DNA of 64,000 bases, taken from contig JAAEAF010001528.1 in the NCBI GenBank assembly GCA_011037195.1, positions 1-64,000 of the forward strand. The letters are read 5' to 3'. Origin of the DNA: Triatoma infestans. Taxonomy: Eukaryota > Arthropoda > Insecta > Hemiptera > Reduviidae. The notes beneath the pieces were generated by a model. The model made no database searches. It saw nothing but the letters and a program-made list of their open reading frames with translations, and was not told where the DNA came from. This document shows, one piece after another, positions 13,301 through 28,300 of this stretch; within the stretch, counting starts at the first letter, position 1; the number at the start of each line of letters is the position of its first letter. Position numbers and translations under genes: made by a program.

Positions 13301-16300
13301 TCCCCCCATCCCCACAGAATATGCACCTGCTATCACTCTCCATCCAAGCCCAGCTCTGTCAGGTGATCTCTGAGTCTACTGTGTCCTGTGAGGAAACCCG
13401 TAAGAATGCGGAGAAACGTTCTAGTAATGCATGCTTCCGATCTTTTTATGTTGTAATCTCCCAAGCAGATCTTTGTCTGCCTCAGTCCCGGGAAGGATTT
13501 CTAGTGCTGCGTTCTTCTCTCCCTCTCCTCTTTCTTAAGTTACTCTAGGAATAATTGGTCGCTGACCCACATGTTACTCTAGGAAAAATTGGTTCAGGCC
13601 CCATGGTGGGGGTGCAGCGCCTCTCTTTGCAGGGAGGCCAGCCATCTCGTTTCCTTCAACGCCCACATGCCCTGGCACCCAAAAAGGGTGACCTTTTTAG
13701 TCATCTTTCTTATAAAGTCATTTCAGTGAAGAAAAACAAACATCAATTTCCTGTCAGGCTGGCAATTTCACTGTCATTAATAAGAACAATTTAGACTGCA
13801 GTATTTTTTAATCTCCGAGACTGTTATATATTGCAATATGTTGTATTGTACTGTACGTTCCGAAAGAGTTTTCCAAAGCATGTGTACATTTTCACATCAG
13901 TAGAAAAATGAGGGTTTTTTTTTTTTTAAACAAGTATTAACACTATAAAATATACACAATATAACAACACTATAATTTTATCACTGACATTCTATGGTCA
14001 TTCTCTTGATCACCCTCACCAAACATTCCCCGCAAATGCATGATAGTTTTCTGACTCTTTATTATTCTAATATATGAATAAATTACATTTGTTTCACTGT
14101 ACCAAAATTTGGTCACCCTTATAATTCTGAGCGAATAGGGTTTCATTTTATCAGAGATATTTTCAATTAGCCTGCTTCAATTTGTGGTCATCGATCGGGT
14201 TCGGGCGTTCGCCCATCAACAGGATGTCTTGAACAACAATGTGGTAACACAGATTTGCACAGAGCAAAGTCAGTTCCACCTTCTTTTTTTCCCCAATATA
14301 AAGCAGTACGGTATATATTATAGAGATGACAGTCATTGTGCAGAATTTTCATAATGTTTATATGAAGAAAATTTAAATGGTATTCGTAAGCCACAATAAA
14401 ATCTGGACAAATAAGTCATGGAGAACTATTTTTAACAAACATACACTAAGAAATAAAGCGTATTGTTAAGCAAACATAAATGATGAAATAACACTGTTTT
14501 TTAGAGTTTTACACTTTACAAAGACTGTCAAAGTATTTAAATATGCGCCGTTAATTGGATTGGAGTTATGGAGCAGTTAGAATGAAACACATCTCACTAT
14601 TAATATTTCGTTAAATTCACATTTCTGCTACTGAAATATGCCCGCGAAATCCGTGGTATGTAATTAGAAATTTGCTATTTAAAACTAATCGTTTTTCTGA
14701 ATAACACATATTATTTTGCATCGTTTTTCTAATAATCATATTATTAGCTATAACTCACGAATTAGTAATTTGCTGTTGAGAGGACTGGTTGCCATCTAAA
14801 CTGCAAGTTGAACCAACCATTCCTGGTAACGATCTGATTAACGTCGGACTAACTGGAGAACATGATGGACAATGACTGACTATCGTTGCTTGTGTTGCCT
14901 GGCCATAGAGATCAATGACAGCATGCAATTTAGGAGGTAGGCCAGTACCTGCTTCACCTTGATCCTCACCGTTGACTAGAAAGTGAAGATTACCACTACG
15001 CCGAATCACTACACCAACTCTGTCACCAGCCTATAATAAATTTGGTTAAAACAATATTCGGTTTAAAAGTACATCTTTTATGTAATAGTTTTTGACTCAT
15101 TTTAATTCTGCAGGATAAAACTTTACTTTGAACTAATTATTTAAGGAAATTTTAAAACAGAGAAATGGCATATATACTTTTTATGTTAGGATATTCAACC
15201 GAACATGGATGGCTTTATAAAACTGATCAAGTATAAACTGATCAGAGCTAATCTTCAATATAAATTGTTTGTCTGAAATCTATATTTATTGCAACAAGAA
15301 TCACTATTATCAATGAATATATTAAATATAAAAACTCATTAAAAAAATGGCGTTCCTTACAAGAAACTTTTAATAATTTGGTAAAAATTCTTTTTATTTA
15401 TTTATTTTATTTTTTTTTGTTGACAAGGAATACTGAATTCTTCTTGGAACATAATTAATTACAGATTTATATATTTTTTTGTTATAATTTTGGACACATT
15501 TATTTAATATATAGTTGTTATTTAATGGTAACCAAATAAATAAATGCTAACCTAGCAAATTTTAGCTTTTACGAATGAAGACCTTATATTGTGAACGTTG
15601 AAAGTAATTACATCAAAAATCGAAATAGTCATTCCAGTAAATTTTTGAAAAATTACAGGAGTTTAATTTCTAATTAATTCGTTCCTGTTTTCAAATGGTG
15701 CATTTAAAATTTAGTTTTTATCCGTACCGATAATTAGTTCCGTCTTGTCAGTCAGTCACATAATACCAATCTTCTGTCCTAGTGTATATACTCAATCATC
15801 TGCAAATTTGTGACTGAATGGTAAATGTGTCTGGCCAGAAGCTAGAATAGAATTTGCTAATATTTCTATAGCTAGAAATGTTGTTTACCAATGTTATTAA
15901 TATTTTCAGCAATACAAAATTTTGGTTGTCTAGCCAGAGCCCTTATCTATATTATGTCTAGTGAGTATATGCTTTCAACCATATTTCTAATTTACCTGAA
16001 GTTTATCCAGATTTTGTCCATAATCATCAATGACTGATGTACCATTGTGCATTACACCATTTCCTGTCATTATCCACGTCCCCGATCTATAATAAGGTAT
16101 AAAAAAATAAATATAAATATTTATTTTTAATAAAAACTACAAAAGCTAATATTTTTTTGACAGATTAATTAGGAATTTAAAATGATACCTGAATAGGTGA
16201 CCAACCTGACATTAGTCATTGTAGAAGGATACTCTAGATCGGTGGGAGAATGTGTTGTAACTCCTATTTCAATAGAGCCTGCCCATTTAGTAACCATTTT

Positions 16301-19300
16301 GTCTATTCGCACTTCAAAAACTTCATTTATCTTCAAAGGTCTATTGGTTAACACTACTGCATTGTTGAAGTCATCTAAGGCACTAAATTTTTAGTTTAAT
16401 TACTGCTTTTTTTGTGTAAATAATTCATTAGTGTCAAAAGAACAAAACAAAAGGATTTTGACCAAACAAAATTTTTCCCACTGCTCTTACTTTTTATTAC
16501 TTTTCACGTAAGACTAAAATAAACAAAAATTAAAATAAGATTATTTCAAAATGATGTCAATTATTAGAAGAAGTTGGAGGCATAATTGTATATCACATCG
16601 TTACTTAGATCTAAAAAGAAAGGATTCATAACTTGGATCATAAACTTGAAACACTAGCAACTTACTTAGGTCTGTGTGCAGTTCGTCCATTATTAATTAC
16701 GGCAGCATGTGAACCGCAATTTGGATGAAAAACAAGACTATCATCAACTTCGTCTTCAGATGTATCTGTACAACAAACATTGATTGATTAAAGTTGACTT
16801 GTAGATTTTCTTTTGACCACTATTATTTATGTATTATTTAAATTAAGAAAAATAGTAGCTAGATAAATTGAAATGTAAATTAAAAGTAGTGGAATAATTG
16901 AGTTTAGTTTTCCATTTGGTAACACTTTAGAATACAGGAAATACTACATTCCAACAGTTAAATTACAGCTTTATATGGAGAAACTTTTCCTTAAAAATTA
17001 CATTTATAATTGAGGGATTACTAAACCCAGTTATTTATTAAAATTTCAATTTGTACCTTTTTATAAAAAACAATATTTATTTTTACTTAGTGCCCCGCCA
17101 TTTTCTTGCAAATCAGCGTTAATTTTCGAATTCCAGTTACTACAGAAACTTCGATAACGGCAATCATTTTGTGAAGGCACTATGAGGATTGCCTACAATG
17201 ATTATCGTCTGCGTACATTAATGTTTTGATTCTTTTATTATTTATTAATATGCTACATCTCATTGTATCAAAATCATTTAAAATCTGGGAGAATAAAAGT
17301 AGGCTTATCGCCAATTTTCGTATGAAAGAACTTCGATAGACTATTTTTTTTCATCCCTATGCAGATGTTTTATTATTGCAAAAGCTTCTAGAAATGATGA
17401 CAAATTTAGTAGAAATATTATCTAATTTATTAAATAAGCCTTTACGATCAACATTATCAAAGGATTTTCGAATTCAGTTAAAACAATTCGAAAAACAATC
17501 TTTATTTTTTTGCAGTTCAAATGAATTACATTAAATTAATTGTAAATATTAGCAACAGTAGAATATCTTGGCCTAACATGTTTGACTCTCATATAGTATT
17601 TTTTTCGATTTAGAAGAACTGGATTAAGAATTTTAGATTTTGTATTAATCTGAGATGCAATGGGTCGCCATATATATTTAACTGTCACATAGCCGTGGCG
17701 TGCACATTCATATTTCACAAATTAGAAAACAGCCCCAGAAGAGGAGTTACTTGTTTCTCTACCAAAGCTCGTAGATGGGGGCAATTTAAGGATCTCAACT
17801 AACGATATTGGAGGGAGAAATCAATGCGAGCAGAAGTGTTTCGCATAATTTATGCGAAGTGTAAAGCGAAATTTATTTCGCCCTCATTCAAACGCCACTG
17901 AACAACCATCAATACTCAACGACAATCGTTTTCACACCAACTCTCTGCCAGTCAGTCTGTCGCTCCCTTCTCACGCTACCATACTCTCACTCTAAATTAT
18001 ACACAGTGTAAAGTCCTTGCAGTGCTCATATTCTCTTATAATATAAACAGTTTCAGTAAAAAAAACACTCGAGTTTCCGGGTTGAGGCTGCGTCAGTGGT
18101 TTGCTAGACAGTGAAGTTTCGCCCATATTGCAATGAGCCTCTTCAGGGTCGTTATTGAAAGCTAATAAAGCTAATGCAGCAAGCTACAATAAAAGGAACA
18201 CTGTAATATAAAGACTGTATATAAAGTCAAGAATATAATAAAGTACAAACAACAATATTTGCAATAAACAAAATATATACCAGCAAACAAGTTGGTTTCC
18301 TTGTAATTTTGGAAACAATTTTATCAAATTTATTACAAATTTTAACACAGGCGGGTAAGCATAATATTCTGTACTTCACCGAAAGCAAGAAGCAAAGAAA
18401 ACTGAATTAAAATTAAAGTTCAAGATATATAATTTGCATGACGACTTCAAGCACATAAATTTCCATTAGATATCTCACTTGAGTTAAAAAGTATAAAATT
18501 TTCCAGATGGGATGTCATGCTAAAGGGTTACATTTGTAACAACACATCGTATTTGTAATATTTTATTCCCATTTTTATGTCGACCTATGTTGCTTAATTA
18601 CCTTTTTACTCAATAAATTATTTTCTTCAAATATAATTACATTTTATAAAAGTTAATATTGAAATCTTTACGATTTCGTATTATTTCTTCAAACATACGC
18701 AAAATAGCTGGTCTTTGTGCATGTGCTCTTTGCCTAATCCATTTCTTCGTTTCTTAATAATAATAAGCTAATACAACTTTAGCTTTGCTTGTTTGACTTT
18801 GTAGTATATAATAAATTAAAAAATCATTTTTCATTAATTTCACCAACAAAAGAATATACAATCAAACGCAAAAAATTTCGGCCACTTGAAAAACTTACTA
18901 TTTCTATGAATAGTTTTCAATTTTTTTCATAATTTTTATCGTTCATAACGTTTATAGGTTAATTGATTTTCAAAATAAAACAAATAAATAGGATTTTATG
19001 GGAAATTTAAAATTATTAATTAAAAACCAGAGAATCTGGAAAATTTTATTTACCTGTTTATTTTTTTTAATTTTACATTATTTTTTAATGGGATGGTGCT
19101 AGTACTGAGTATTATCTCCTCTTGCCTTTATCACTCAATTTTGTTTTGTGACATTGGAGTCCATTCATCTTGAAGTGTCCTTCTAGCTCCTGAAGCGCAA
19201 GAAAGGACTCTCCGATCCCTTATCCGTCTTCGAAGCATATCACACACAGGTGCTTCATGGGATTTAAGACAGGGGAACAGGTAAACCAGTTTAAGAAGTC

Positions 19301-22300
19301 AATATTACGGTTTTTAAGAAAGGTCTGCACTAGGTGGGCAGTGTGAGGACGAGCGTTATCGTGTATTAAGCACAAACTCTTCACCTATTTCCGGCATGAT
19401 AGGGGACAAAATTATGTTCTTGAAGATATCCGCCAAATACCGAACAGCTGTCATGGTGGAACCTCCACGAACAATTACTAACTGCTACGCCTTTGTAAAC
19501 TGATAGCTGCCCAAACCATCAGAGAGCCTCGTTGGAAAGGCCTAATGAGAACAAAATTGCATTGTACAAATCTCTCACTATTTCTCCTCCACACTCGTTC
19601 ATGGCCGTCTGGAGCACTTAAGGCAAATCGGGGCTCGTCAGTCTAAAAATGTTTTTTCTATTAAACGCCAAAACAAAATAACTGGTGAAAACAGACCAAA
19701 AAATATTACATTATTTATTAAATGTAATTTTTTAAGTGGCCGGGATTTTTCGCCGGTGAGTGTAATTAATTAACAAAAAATTATCGCAAAAAAAAAAGAT
19801 CGATCCTTATTTATAAAAATAAGTAATTTTTAACCGAGAAACTAAACATATTTGTTCAACACGAGTAACGGAGTCCAACTCCCTTCAGAATCAGTCATTT
19901 ATCAATTTCAAATAAGTGAGAAAATAAAGATTATCTTAAAAAAATAGTTTCATCAGTGAGCACTAATTTGGTTTGCGAAACGTTGAAAAAAATTATTTAG
20001 TAACTGGCCTGGTGTAAAATAATAACTTTATTGAAAAAGCTCAATAAATTCTTGAAGAAGTTGACAAATCACCTTTAATTGTTCCTCAAGGTTAGCAGAA
20101 AATTTTCTCAATTTATGTTTTAGTTTTCAGGTATTTTCTACTATAGGAACTAATGAAGAAAGATATTGGCGAGTTTTCATGGAAACAGAACTAAAACAAT
20201 AAACCCAGATACTACCGTCATTCTGTTTGAAGTGCTTGGAAAAACCATTTAATGCGCTAGGTATGATCTTATCTATGAATAACTGGCATAAAATCAAAAA
20301 TGCAGCATCGAATAGATTCATTTGTTTCTTTTATTAACAATTTTTACCAACAACTGTTCCACACTGTAGAAAATTGCGAACTTATATGTTAAAAAAGATG
20401 TACACTGAAACGTATCCAATAAAAAATGAGAATTATTGGATATTATTCAATTATTAATTTATAATTTTTGACCCATTCATCAACATTTATAATTACTAAT
20501 ATCTGAAAATTTCAGCGATCTTTCTTTTAATGAGTCAGAATCTAGCAGGAAAGGGATATCCAATAAACAAAATTCAAATAATCGAAACGATCTATCAATA
20601 TAAACAATAGTTATGTTTGGCTGTTGTTAATGAAACAAGTAAAATATTTGTTGGCTGGGGCCAAAAAAAACGTTTTTATCCTTAAAAGTTTATTCGGTTT
20701 CGGAACCTTTGGTGCCACTATTAAGAAAGAGTGGAGAGTTACATGTTTACAGACGATCTATCCTTTCTTGATGCACGCTTTTTGACCAATATAAATATTT
20801 CTATCCTGCAAAGATTGTAAAGTAAAGGTTTAACTCTCTATAAAGGTTATTAATAAATCTTGATAAGTTTCTACGTTCGCTTTGCATTCATGAGGGCAAA
20901 CCAACTAAGGGTACAAAAATACATTTATTTTCAAATAAATAAACGGAAACTATGTCTAAATGATCAGTGCTATTATTGTACAATATTTCTAAATCTATGA
21001 TTCTACCCGTCCTGGATTGACTTCACTTTGTTGGTTCTGACCGGTTTCGGATTTTCATCCATCGTCAGAGTAAGGTTTGCAATCAATTCGTGGAGAGAGG
21101 TAACTAAAATATGTAGGTAACGACACGGTTGATTGTTTTTGGAAAGGTATATAAACATTAGGTAGGTAAGTAAATAATGCTAAATATTTGTCATATTACA
21201 GACCGTTTGTGGTGTTCAGGACATTCTCTCCTAGAACTGTATTTCGTCTAGTTATTAAGTTTTGTTCTTCTCTTTCATCTCTGTCCACAATAGTAACCTA
21301 AAAATAATTTCATTTATTAATATTATTTATAGAACAATTTATGATCTACCAATGAATTTTTAGTAAGTTGAAAAACAAACAAGATTTCAATCAAGAAATC
21401 ACCTTCACAGTCATTCCATAAAGATCAACTACCGCCCAAACCACTTGGGGAACTCTCGAAGCAGCCACTCCCTGATCTAATCCATTTATAAAGTAATGAA
21501 GATCACCATTTGATTTTCGCATCATCCCAATACGATCGCCTACCTGTTTCAAGTGCATTTAATTCAGAGAATTAATCTAATATATTATAATTAAAAATCA
21601 CTATTTCGAACTAAAAATCAAAAATGATATTTAACTTATATAACCCTTGTATTATGCAACTATAAAAATATGATACATACCGTAAGACGATCTAAATTGA
21701 ATTCCCCATATTCCCGGTTGGTACCTTTGCCATTAGTAAGAATACCACAGCCGGACATCATTATTGTACCGCTTCTCATATTGGTCATGGTTGCAGGAAA
21801 GTCTACTGTGGCTGGATCATGCGTTGTTACCCCGACTTCTATACTTCCTGACCATTTTTCCACTAGTCTATCTATTCTTATCTAAAATTTATACAGTAAG
21901 AACAAAATCATTTTTACGTGGTTAATGTTATTTTCTCTGAAAAGGTAAAAGATAAAATAAATATGAGTACCCTCATTGTGAAAATCACTCTATATAGATA
22001 GGATTCGATATAAATTTACTCATCAACATTTAATGAGACAATATCAACCATAAAATGTTAAAACTTTTTTCTAGGTTCTAAGTTGTTTGCCTAATTGAGT
22101 TTCGAAATTCAAAATAATAACAATAACGAAAATAATAAATCATTACATTAGATAAAAATGATGAAGAATATAATTTTCCATTAAATATTTATAATCGTGT
22201 ATAAAATCTAAGATTTATCCTTTTTAAGTCATTCAAATCGAACTATCAATCAATCAAATTACAAGTTTGTTTATAGATTCACTGTCATTTCCAATGACAT

Positions 22301-25300
22301 ACTAAACAGACTGGTTTCTCAACTTCCGAATAAAACGGTATAGGATATGATAGAAACTTTAAAAAAAGAAATTTACAAACTTTACAAACCTCTCTAAACT
22401 GACTAACGATGAAGGATAATCCTAAATCCATCACTATTATAAATAAAAGAAGCTAGGCGAATACAATTATGCGGCAATGCAGACCCAACTACCTATTCAA
22501 TAATTTACTACTACATAGTTGTCCTTATAATTTATCTCAAAATTAACTTCTTCAATATGTATTAATATAAACAGGGATGCAATAATACCAACTAACTATT
22601 CTTTCATTATAAAATTTATTTCATGTAAAATAAACATATAATGAATTAAAGTAAAGATCTATGCTATTTATTGAAGTCATAATGCCAAAAGATTAGATGA
22701 ATATACAAGATGACCTTGGAAGTTGAGTTAGATGATTGAGTTAGCTGCTCGCAAAAAATGTTTTTACTATATTATGGTCGATTAACCCTAAAGATCGCCA
22801 AAATAAAGTTAAATAGAAGTTTGTTGAAATTATTTACATGGTACCGTTCATATATAAGTAATGCCAACTTCAAGTCAAAGTTAACTGCATTTATGATTTC
22901 TCAAAAGGAATATTCTGACATGTCGCTACTTCTAGGACGCCTTCTTTAACATAATGGACGTTTTTTAAAATATTCTCGTCACGACTTTAGTGCAAACAAG
23001 AAGATTCGCTAGAAGGGGGACTCAGCTCTCAGATTCTTCTTCTAACTACACAAGTGAGAGTTTATATTTTTACAAGATCAGTAAGCAAGTTAAACCACCC
23101 GAAGAAGGCACCGCTTCGCGGGGCCAACATAATGCCAAAAACAATATAAATATATTTCATCATAGCCCTTATAACCTTAGAAGTTGATGCGCTCAAAAAA
23201 AAATACTATAAGCCACGAAAGGGTTTGAAATTGTCATAACTTTTTATTTTGATAATTTTTCTATGTATTTTTTTAGGTTGGGAAAATAACCATGGAAAAA
23301 TACACAACGGAACAATGTGCGAAATTGATAGAGTTTTAATGATCCATTATCTTAAGGACATACCGATTACATTTTCATATAAAAACAGTCCCTCAGAATC
23401 AACAATTCGTCGCTTATCTGAATGTTTCCAGCAGCAAGGCCTCAGCAGCTATTTGGTAGATCACACAGCAGAACGGATACAAACATCAAACGTTACGACA
23501 AAGCGTCTGTTTGTTCAACAATAATTTGATCTGACTTGAGTTTTGACATCATATAATAAATAACTTGTCTTGAGTCTATAAACTATGATATAACCTTATT
23601 TTATTTCAATAAGTATGAGAAAAACAAGAAATATATTCTTGTGGAATTTTAGTAGAAACTGTGACATTAAAACAAGTTATCTCTTAGTGAGCTCCAAAAA
23701 CTCGAAAGTCATTGGCAGGATATTTTGTGAGAGCCATTTCAGTTAGCGCATACAATTAGAGACAAAGTTAGTGTTTTAACTCTACGAAGTAAGAAAATAA
23801 AATATAAAAGTTATGATTTAACATTTAAAAACACATTTAAAAGGGCGGTTTTCTTTTAAAGTATTACTTCTTAACTCCACTTTTGTTTTAAAGTTCAAAA
23901 CCAGAAGCGATTTTGAATTTTTGAATTCTTTCAAGGAAATGTTAAAAAAAAAACAATAATGACAATGATGTTTTATGACCTTCAATAAAGGCGAAACTTT
24001 TCACATAAAAGAAAAATATTTATAAGGCAACTTTCAGATATAATGAACTTTTAGGGTTACTTTTCTTTGTTAGCTGAGTGAATATAATGAATACAGGCCT
24101 ATGGGTGACCTAATTGGCCAAAAATGTGAACTATTTAAATTGTAAATAACTTAGGAAATTCAATACCTTGAATTATTTTTTAATTTTACAGAATATATAC
24201 AAACCTCAAAAAGTGTATCCGATACCAATGGTTTCTTACTCATCACTACCGCGTTATTAAATTCATCCAATGGCCTAAGTCTCTCTGCCGACCTTCCGTT
24301 ACAAGATAATTTCACCTACAGCACAAAAATATAACCTAGTCCATTACATAAAAACTGTACAAGATGTAAATAAATTAAAAAAAGGTTTCTCTCGTTTAAT
24401 TCTTAAAAGCTTAAGAATCTTTCTCAGAATTTTATTAGTAAATAATTTTCAAGAATAGCAAAAGAATTTAATATTTTACTCGGCTTTCTTATAAAATATA
24501 AAAATTTCTGGAAAACACTTAGTATAAAAAATAGCTCTTTCAAAAGTTGTTAAACATAGTGTGCTCATGAAATTCAAGAAAAATAATAATAATAATAATA
24601 ATAAAAGCAAATCGAGACACTGATAAAAAAAAAAGAGAAAAATTCAAGAAAAAAAATTGTGGAAGTATCCAATTACAATTAATTATGATTGCAACCAATG
24701 GGACTTTCTCAAAGAAGTAAAAATTCAAGAAGAAATGCAGAAAATATATTGCACCAAAATGAAATTTTACTGGGATCTTCAGGACATTATTCCTTCTTCA
24801 TTATATAAGCAGATTTGCATTGCTTTGAGAAATGAACAATTCAACAATCATCAATCATTCAACAATCATTTTCCGAGATAGCCTGCTTCCTTTTGTGGTC
24901 ATCGACCGGTTTCGGGCGTTCGCCCACGAGTGTGTAAATTGAATTTGCTCTGTGCAAGTCTGTGTTATCACTCTGTCTGACAAACGCATCCTGAAGATGG
25001 GTGAACGCCTGAAACTGGTCGATGACCACAAAATGAAGCAGGCTGTCACGGAAAATGTCTCTGATGTTTTCCAGCTCTGCAGAACCAAACCCCCACAACA
25101 AATTCAACAATTCAATATAAAACTGGCTGACTAAGCTTCAATATTGGAAAAAGGTTTTTTTTTTCGTTTTATTGCCAAGATTAACCAGTGAGGATGCTAA
25201 TCAAAATTTCACAACCGGAAGAACTCTTTGCTGAATGAATTTTAGTAATTTTCTCGAAATGATTTCTGGAGAATTTTGGGGGCCGAACCTCCTCCCCTCA

Positions 25301-28300
25301 AAGTAGCTCTCACAAAAGCTGATATCTCTAAGGTAACTTCTCGCTATGGTGTAGAATATTAAAAGAGATCAAATAAAAAACAAGCGCCGCTGCTCAATTA
25401 AATTGAGGTAAATTAGCACACAGCGTATTTTCATCTCAAACCATAGAGATGAACAATAAAGAAATAATTAACCATTAAATAATTCGAAGCTAAGTCTAAA
25501 AATAAACATAAAGTTCATCAATAAATATACTGGGAAATAATGCATAGGGAGTCAACAAAAATATTCTCCACTGACGGAGCTATGTCATTAAGGCTGATGT
25601 TAACCTTATCAAAAAAGTCAAAGGTAGTCTTGGACACCACACTTCAGGCACAAACCGCAAGCCACGCATCTGACATTCTGTAACTCCCAATTGATCCTTA
25701 AAATTCTCCCTAGAAAGGGATATATTTCTTATAAATGGTCTTTTTCTCTTCATCTATTTTCTCCCCCTGATTTTAATCTTTGTTCTCAAAGCAGATAGTC
25801 GGATCCAAAAAAATATGCGCATATGGCTGGCTTTGTCAAACGCTATAATCTTGTAGATCCATCTGTATCTACAGCGCAAACCTTTTAGAATCACATAGCT
25901 TATTTACCATAAGTTCCATGACGCGTGGTATTTGTTAATGAGAAAAAAAAAATCTGGTGCAAGACACTCAACGAATTCATCTTAATGAAAATGTCAACTC
26001 TGTCTGACAAATTTTCTTCAAACTCATAATTTTTAATAAACGTTTAATTGCTCCCATATATTCTAGGGAGAGAAGAAATTATTTGTTTTTAAAACTTGGG
26101 CGATATCTGAACACAGACTTCTATGCAACGATTGTTCAATCCCAACAAAATTAAAACCTCTTTAGATATTTGGGAAACATCATAGATCCTCCAGTGCCCA
26201 CTAAATCCATTTTTTCGGAAAAATATTTCAAATAATTGTGATAGGAGTTAATCAAGTTTATGTACGTGCAATTAGTAGAGGTATATTTATGTGGAGTTAG
26301 TAGTCCTTCAAGTTCAAAGAAAGTTGAGTAAAATAAATATCTTTCCACAGCTTGTTTCAGAAGATTGCAAGTATCTTACAAAGCATTCACCAAAATCGCG
26401 CTTCCGATTTACAGATGTTCTTCATTTCCAGATTACGGCAATAAAGTTAGTATACCTAATTCATTAGATTGATGACAGAACCAAACGTAAGGTTGCATTC
26501 TAACTCCGAAACCACTAAAATTAATTTTCGTCAGACTATATACTTTTTTAATAAAATATTTTAATGGCAAATCTACGTTGTCATAAGCTGCATATCCCTA
26601 AACCTTGGCACCGTAATACATAGTAGCCCATGAGACAGCATAATATATTTGAAATTTTAAAAAAAAATAAAGGTATATTTTTATTTGTTAATATATTATT
26701 ACAAATATTCATAGCAAACTCTGCTTTGGAATTTCTCTTTTTAAAATGTTCAGACAAGGTTATGATTATAAATATCTTTCCATAAAATATCTTTAGAAAA
26801 TAGAACTCTTCTGCTGGTATATTTATATGCCAAAAGTGACCTAATTATTTTTGGTCTTGTCTGTTCCTGTTAAATTTTAATGTAATTTCTAATTTGTTCT
26901 TATTAATTGACATTATATTAGTTCACATTAAATTTCATATAAGCAAAAACGTCCAAACAAGGACGTCAAGAATTTCATTAATTGAACTACAAACAATATT
27001 ATAAAAATGCATATGTTTATTATAGTATACTAACAAGATTGCCAGTCCTCTCATGAAAGCGAAGCCTTTCTTGCTGTGGCATGTCGCCTCCCATACCACA
27101 ACTACCTCTACGTCCTGATGATATCACAGAAACATCAGTGTCGAGGTTTGGTATGAGGTTAGTAGTACTAGACTGAGATGTCTCACTGCCTTCTCCTCCA
27201 CATTCCATCGCCACTTAAAGAAAAACCAACAAATAAGTCTTCCAAACTATTTAAAAAAATAAACTATTTGATCCAGCCAATATTATCTACAATGGTTACA
27301 AGATTATAATTTTGTATTTATATTATAAAAAGATTATTTTTGGCTAACTGTTCTATTGGAAAACGAAATCAATTATGAACATGCCATGCAACTTGTATGA
27401 ATAGAATATAATATCATACTTGAAAAAGACGTCCCCCAATAATCCCATGGTTGAAAAATAAAATTTTGATACATGAAAAATCATATGACCCTATATGGTG
27501 GGCACATTAAATCTATAGAGAGTCATTTTTTTTTAATCGAAAAATTATCTAATTTTTTTTTTTTACTTTATAATCTTAATTTGATAAAAATTATCAATAA
27601 TTATGTGAGATGATATATCCTCTCATTTCTTCAGTTTAAAATCTGTGACGTGAAGTCATATAAAAGGACAGTGATTTTCAATAACAATAAATAACCAAAT
27701 TAGAAACGTTATATAGTGAAGTACTGAGTGAACTTCGGACTATTCCACTTACATTTCAAACACAGCGCGCACCGCATGCAAATAATTAAGAAGGCGGGGG
27801 AGTGGAGATGGTTTTGTGAAGACTGGGAGACAGCAGTCTACGAAGGGCCAGCAAGGCGAGCTGATTGGGCGAGTGCCCGGCCAGAGCCTCCTCACCAGAC
27901 TCCCCTGAGCTCAGAAGTACTTCAAAGCTAGAAGTGAAATTCAGCTACACACAAGACACCTGCAGGTATAATTCTTGGCCACAATTTTAATTCAATCGAG
28001 AGCTGGCGATGAACGCATGTGTGTAAGAGACCGACAGGGAGAAAACAGGAATCGCTTGTTTCGCCTGCGAACATCTGTACTGGTGTATGTGCGTGTAAGT
28101 CATATCAAAATTAGTTGAGTAATTATAACTGGCAGTAAGTGTTTTAAATACGTATGTGCGTCCGTTCCCACAATTTACCATCTGCCTAATTGCTTTCACC
28201 TCTTTCTAGGTAAGCCTTACGTTACAAATTTAAATAGCCTTAATAAATAGATACAAACAACCAACAGTGTATAAACTGAATTTGCTGTATTATCGCACTG

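Noticed and set aside
21200..21203. Alternative Neurl4 exon 9 donor (GTAATA) ending in phase 2
   Set aside because: It would fit the exon at 9732 but would skip the whole of NHR3 (16765-14759), whose exons are clearly intact.
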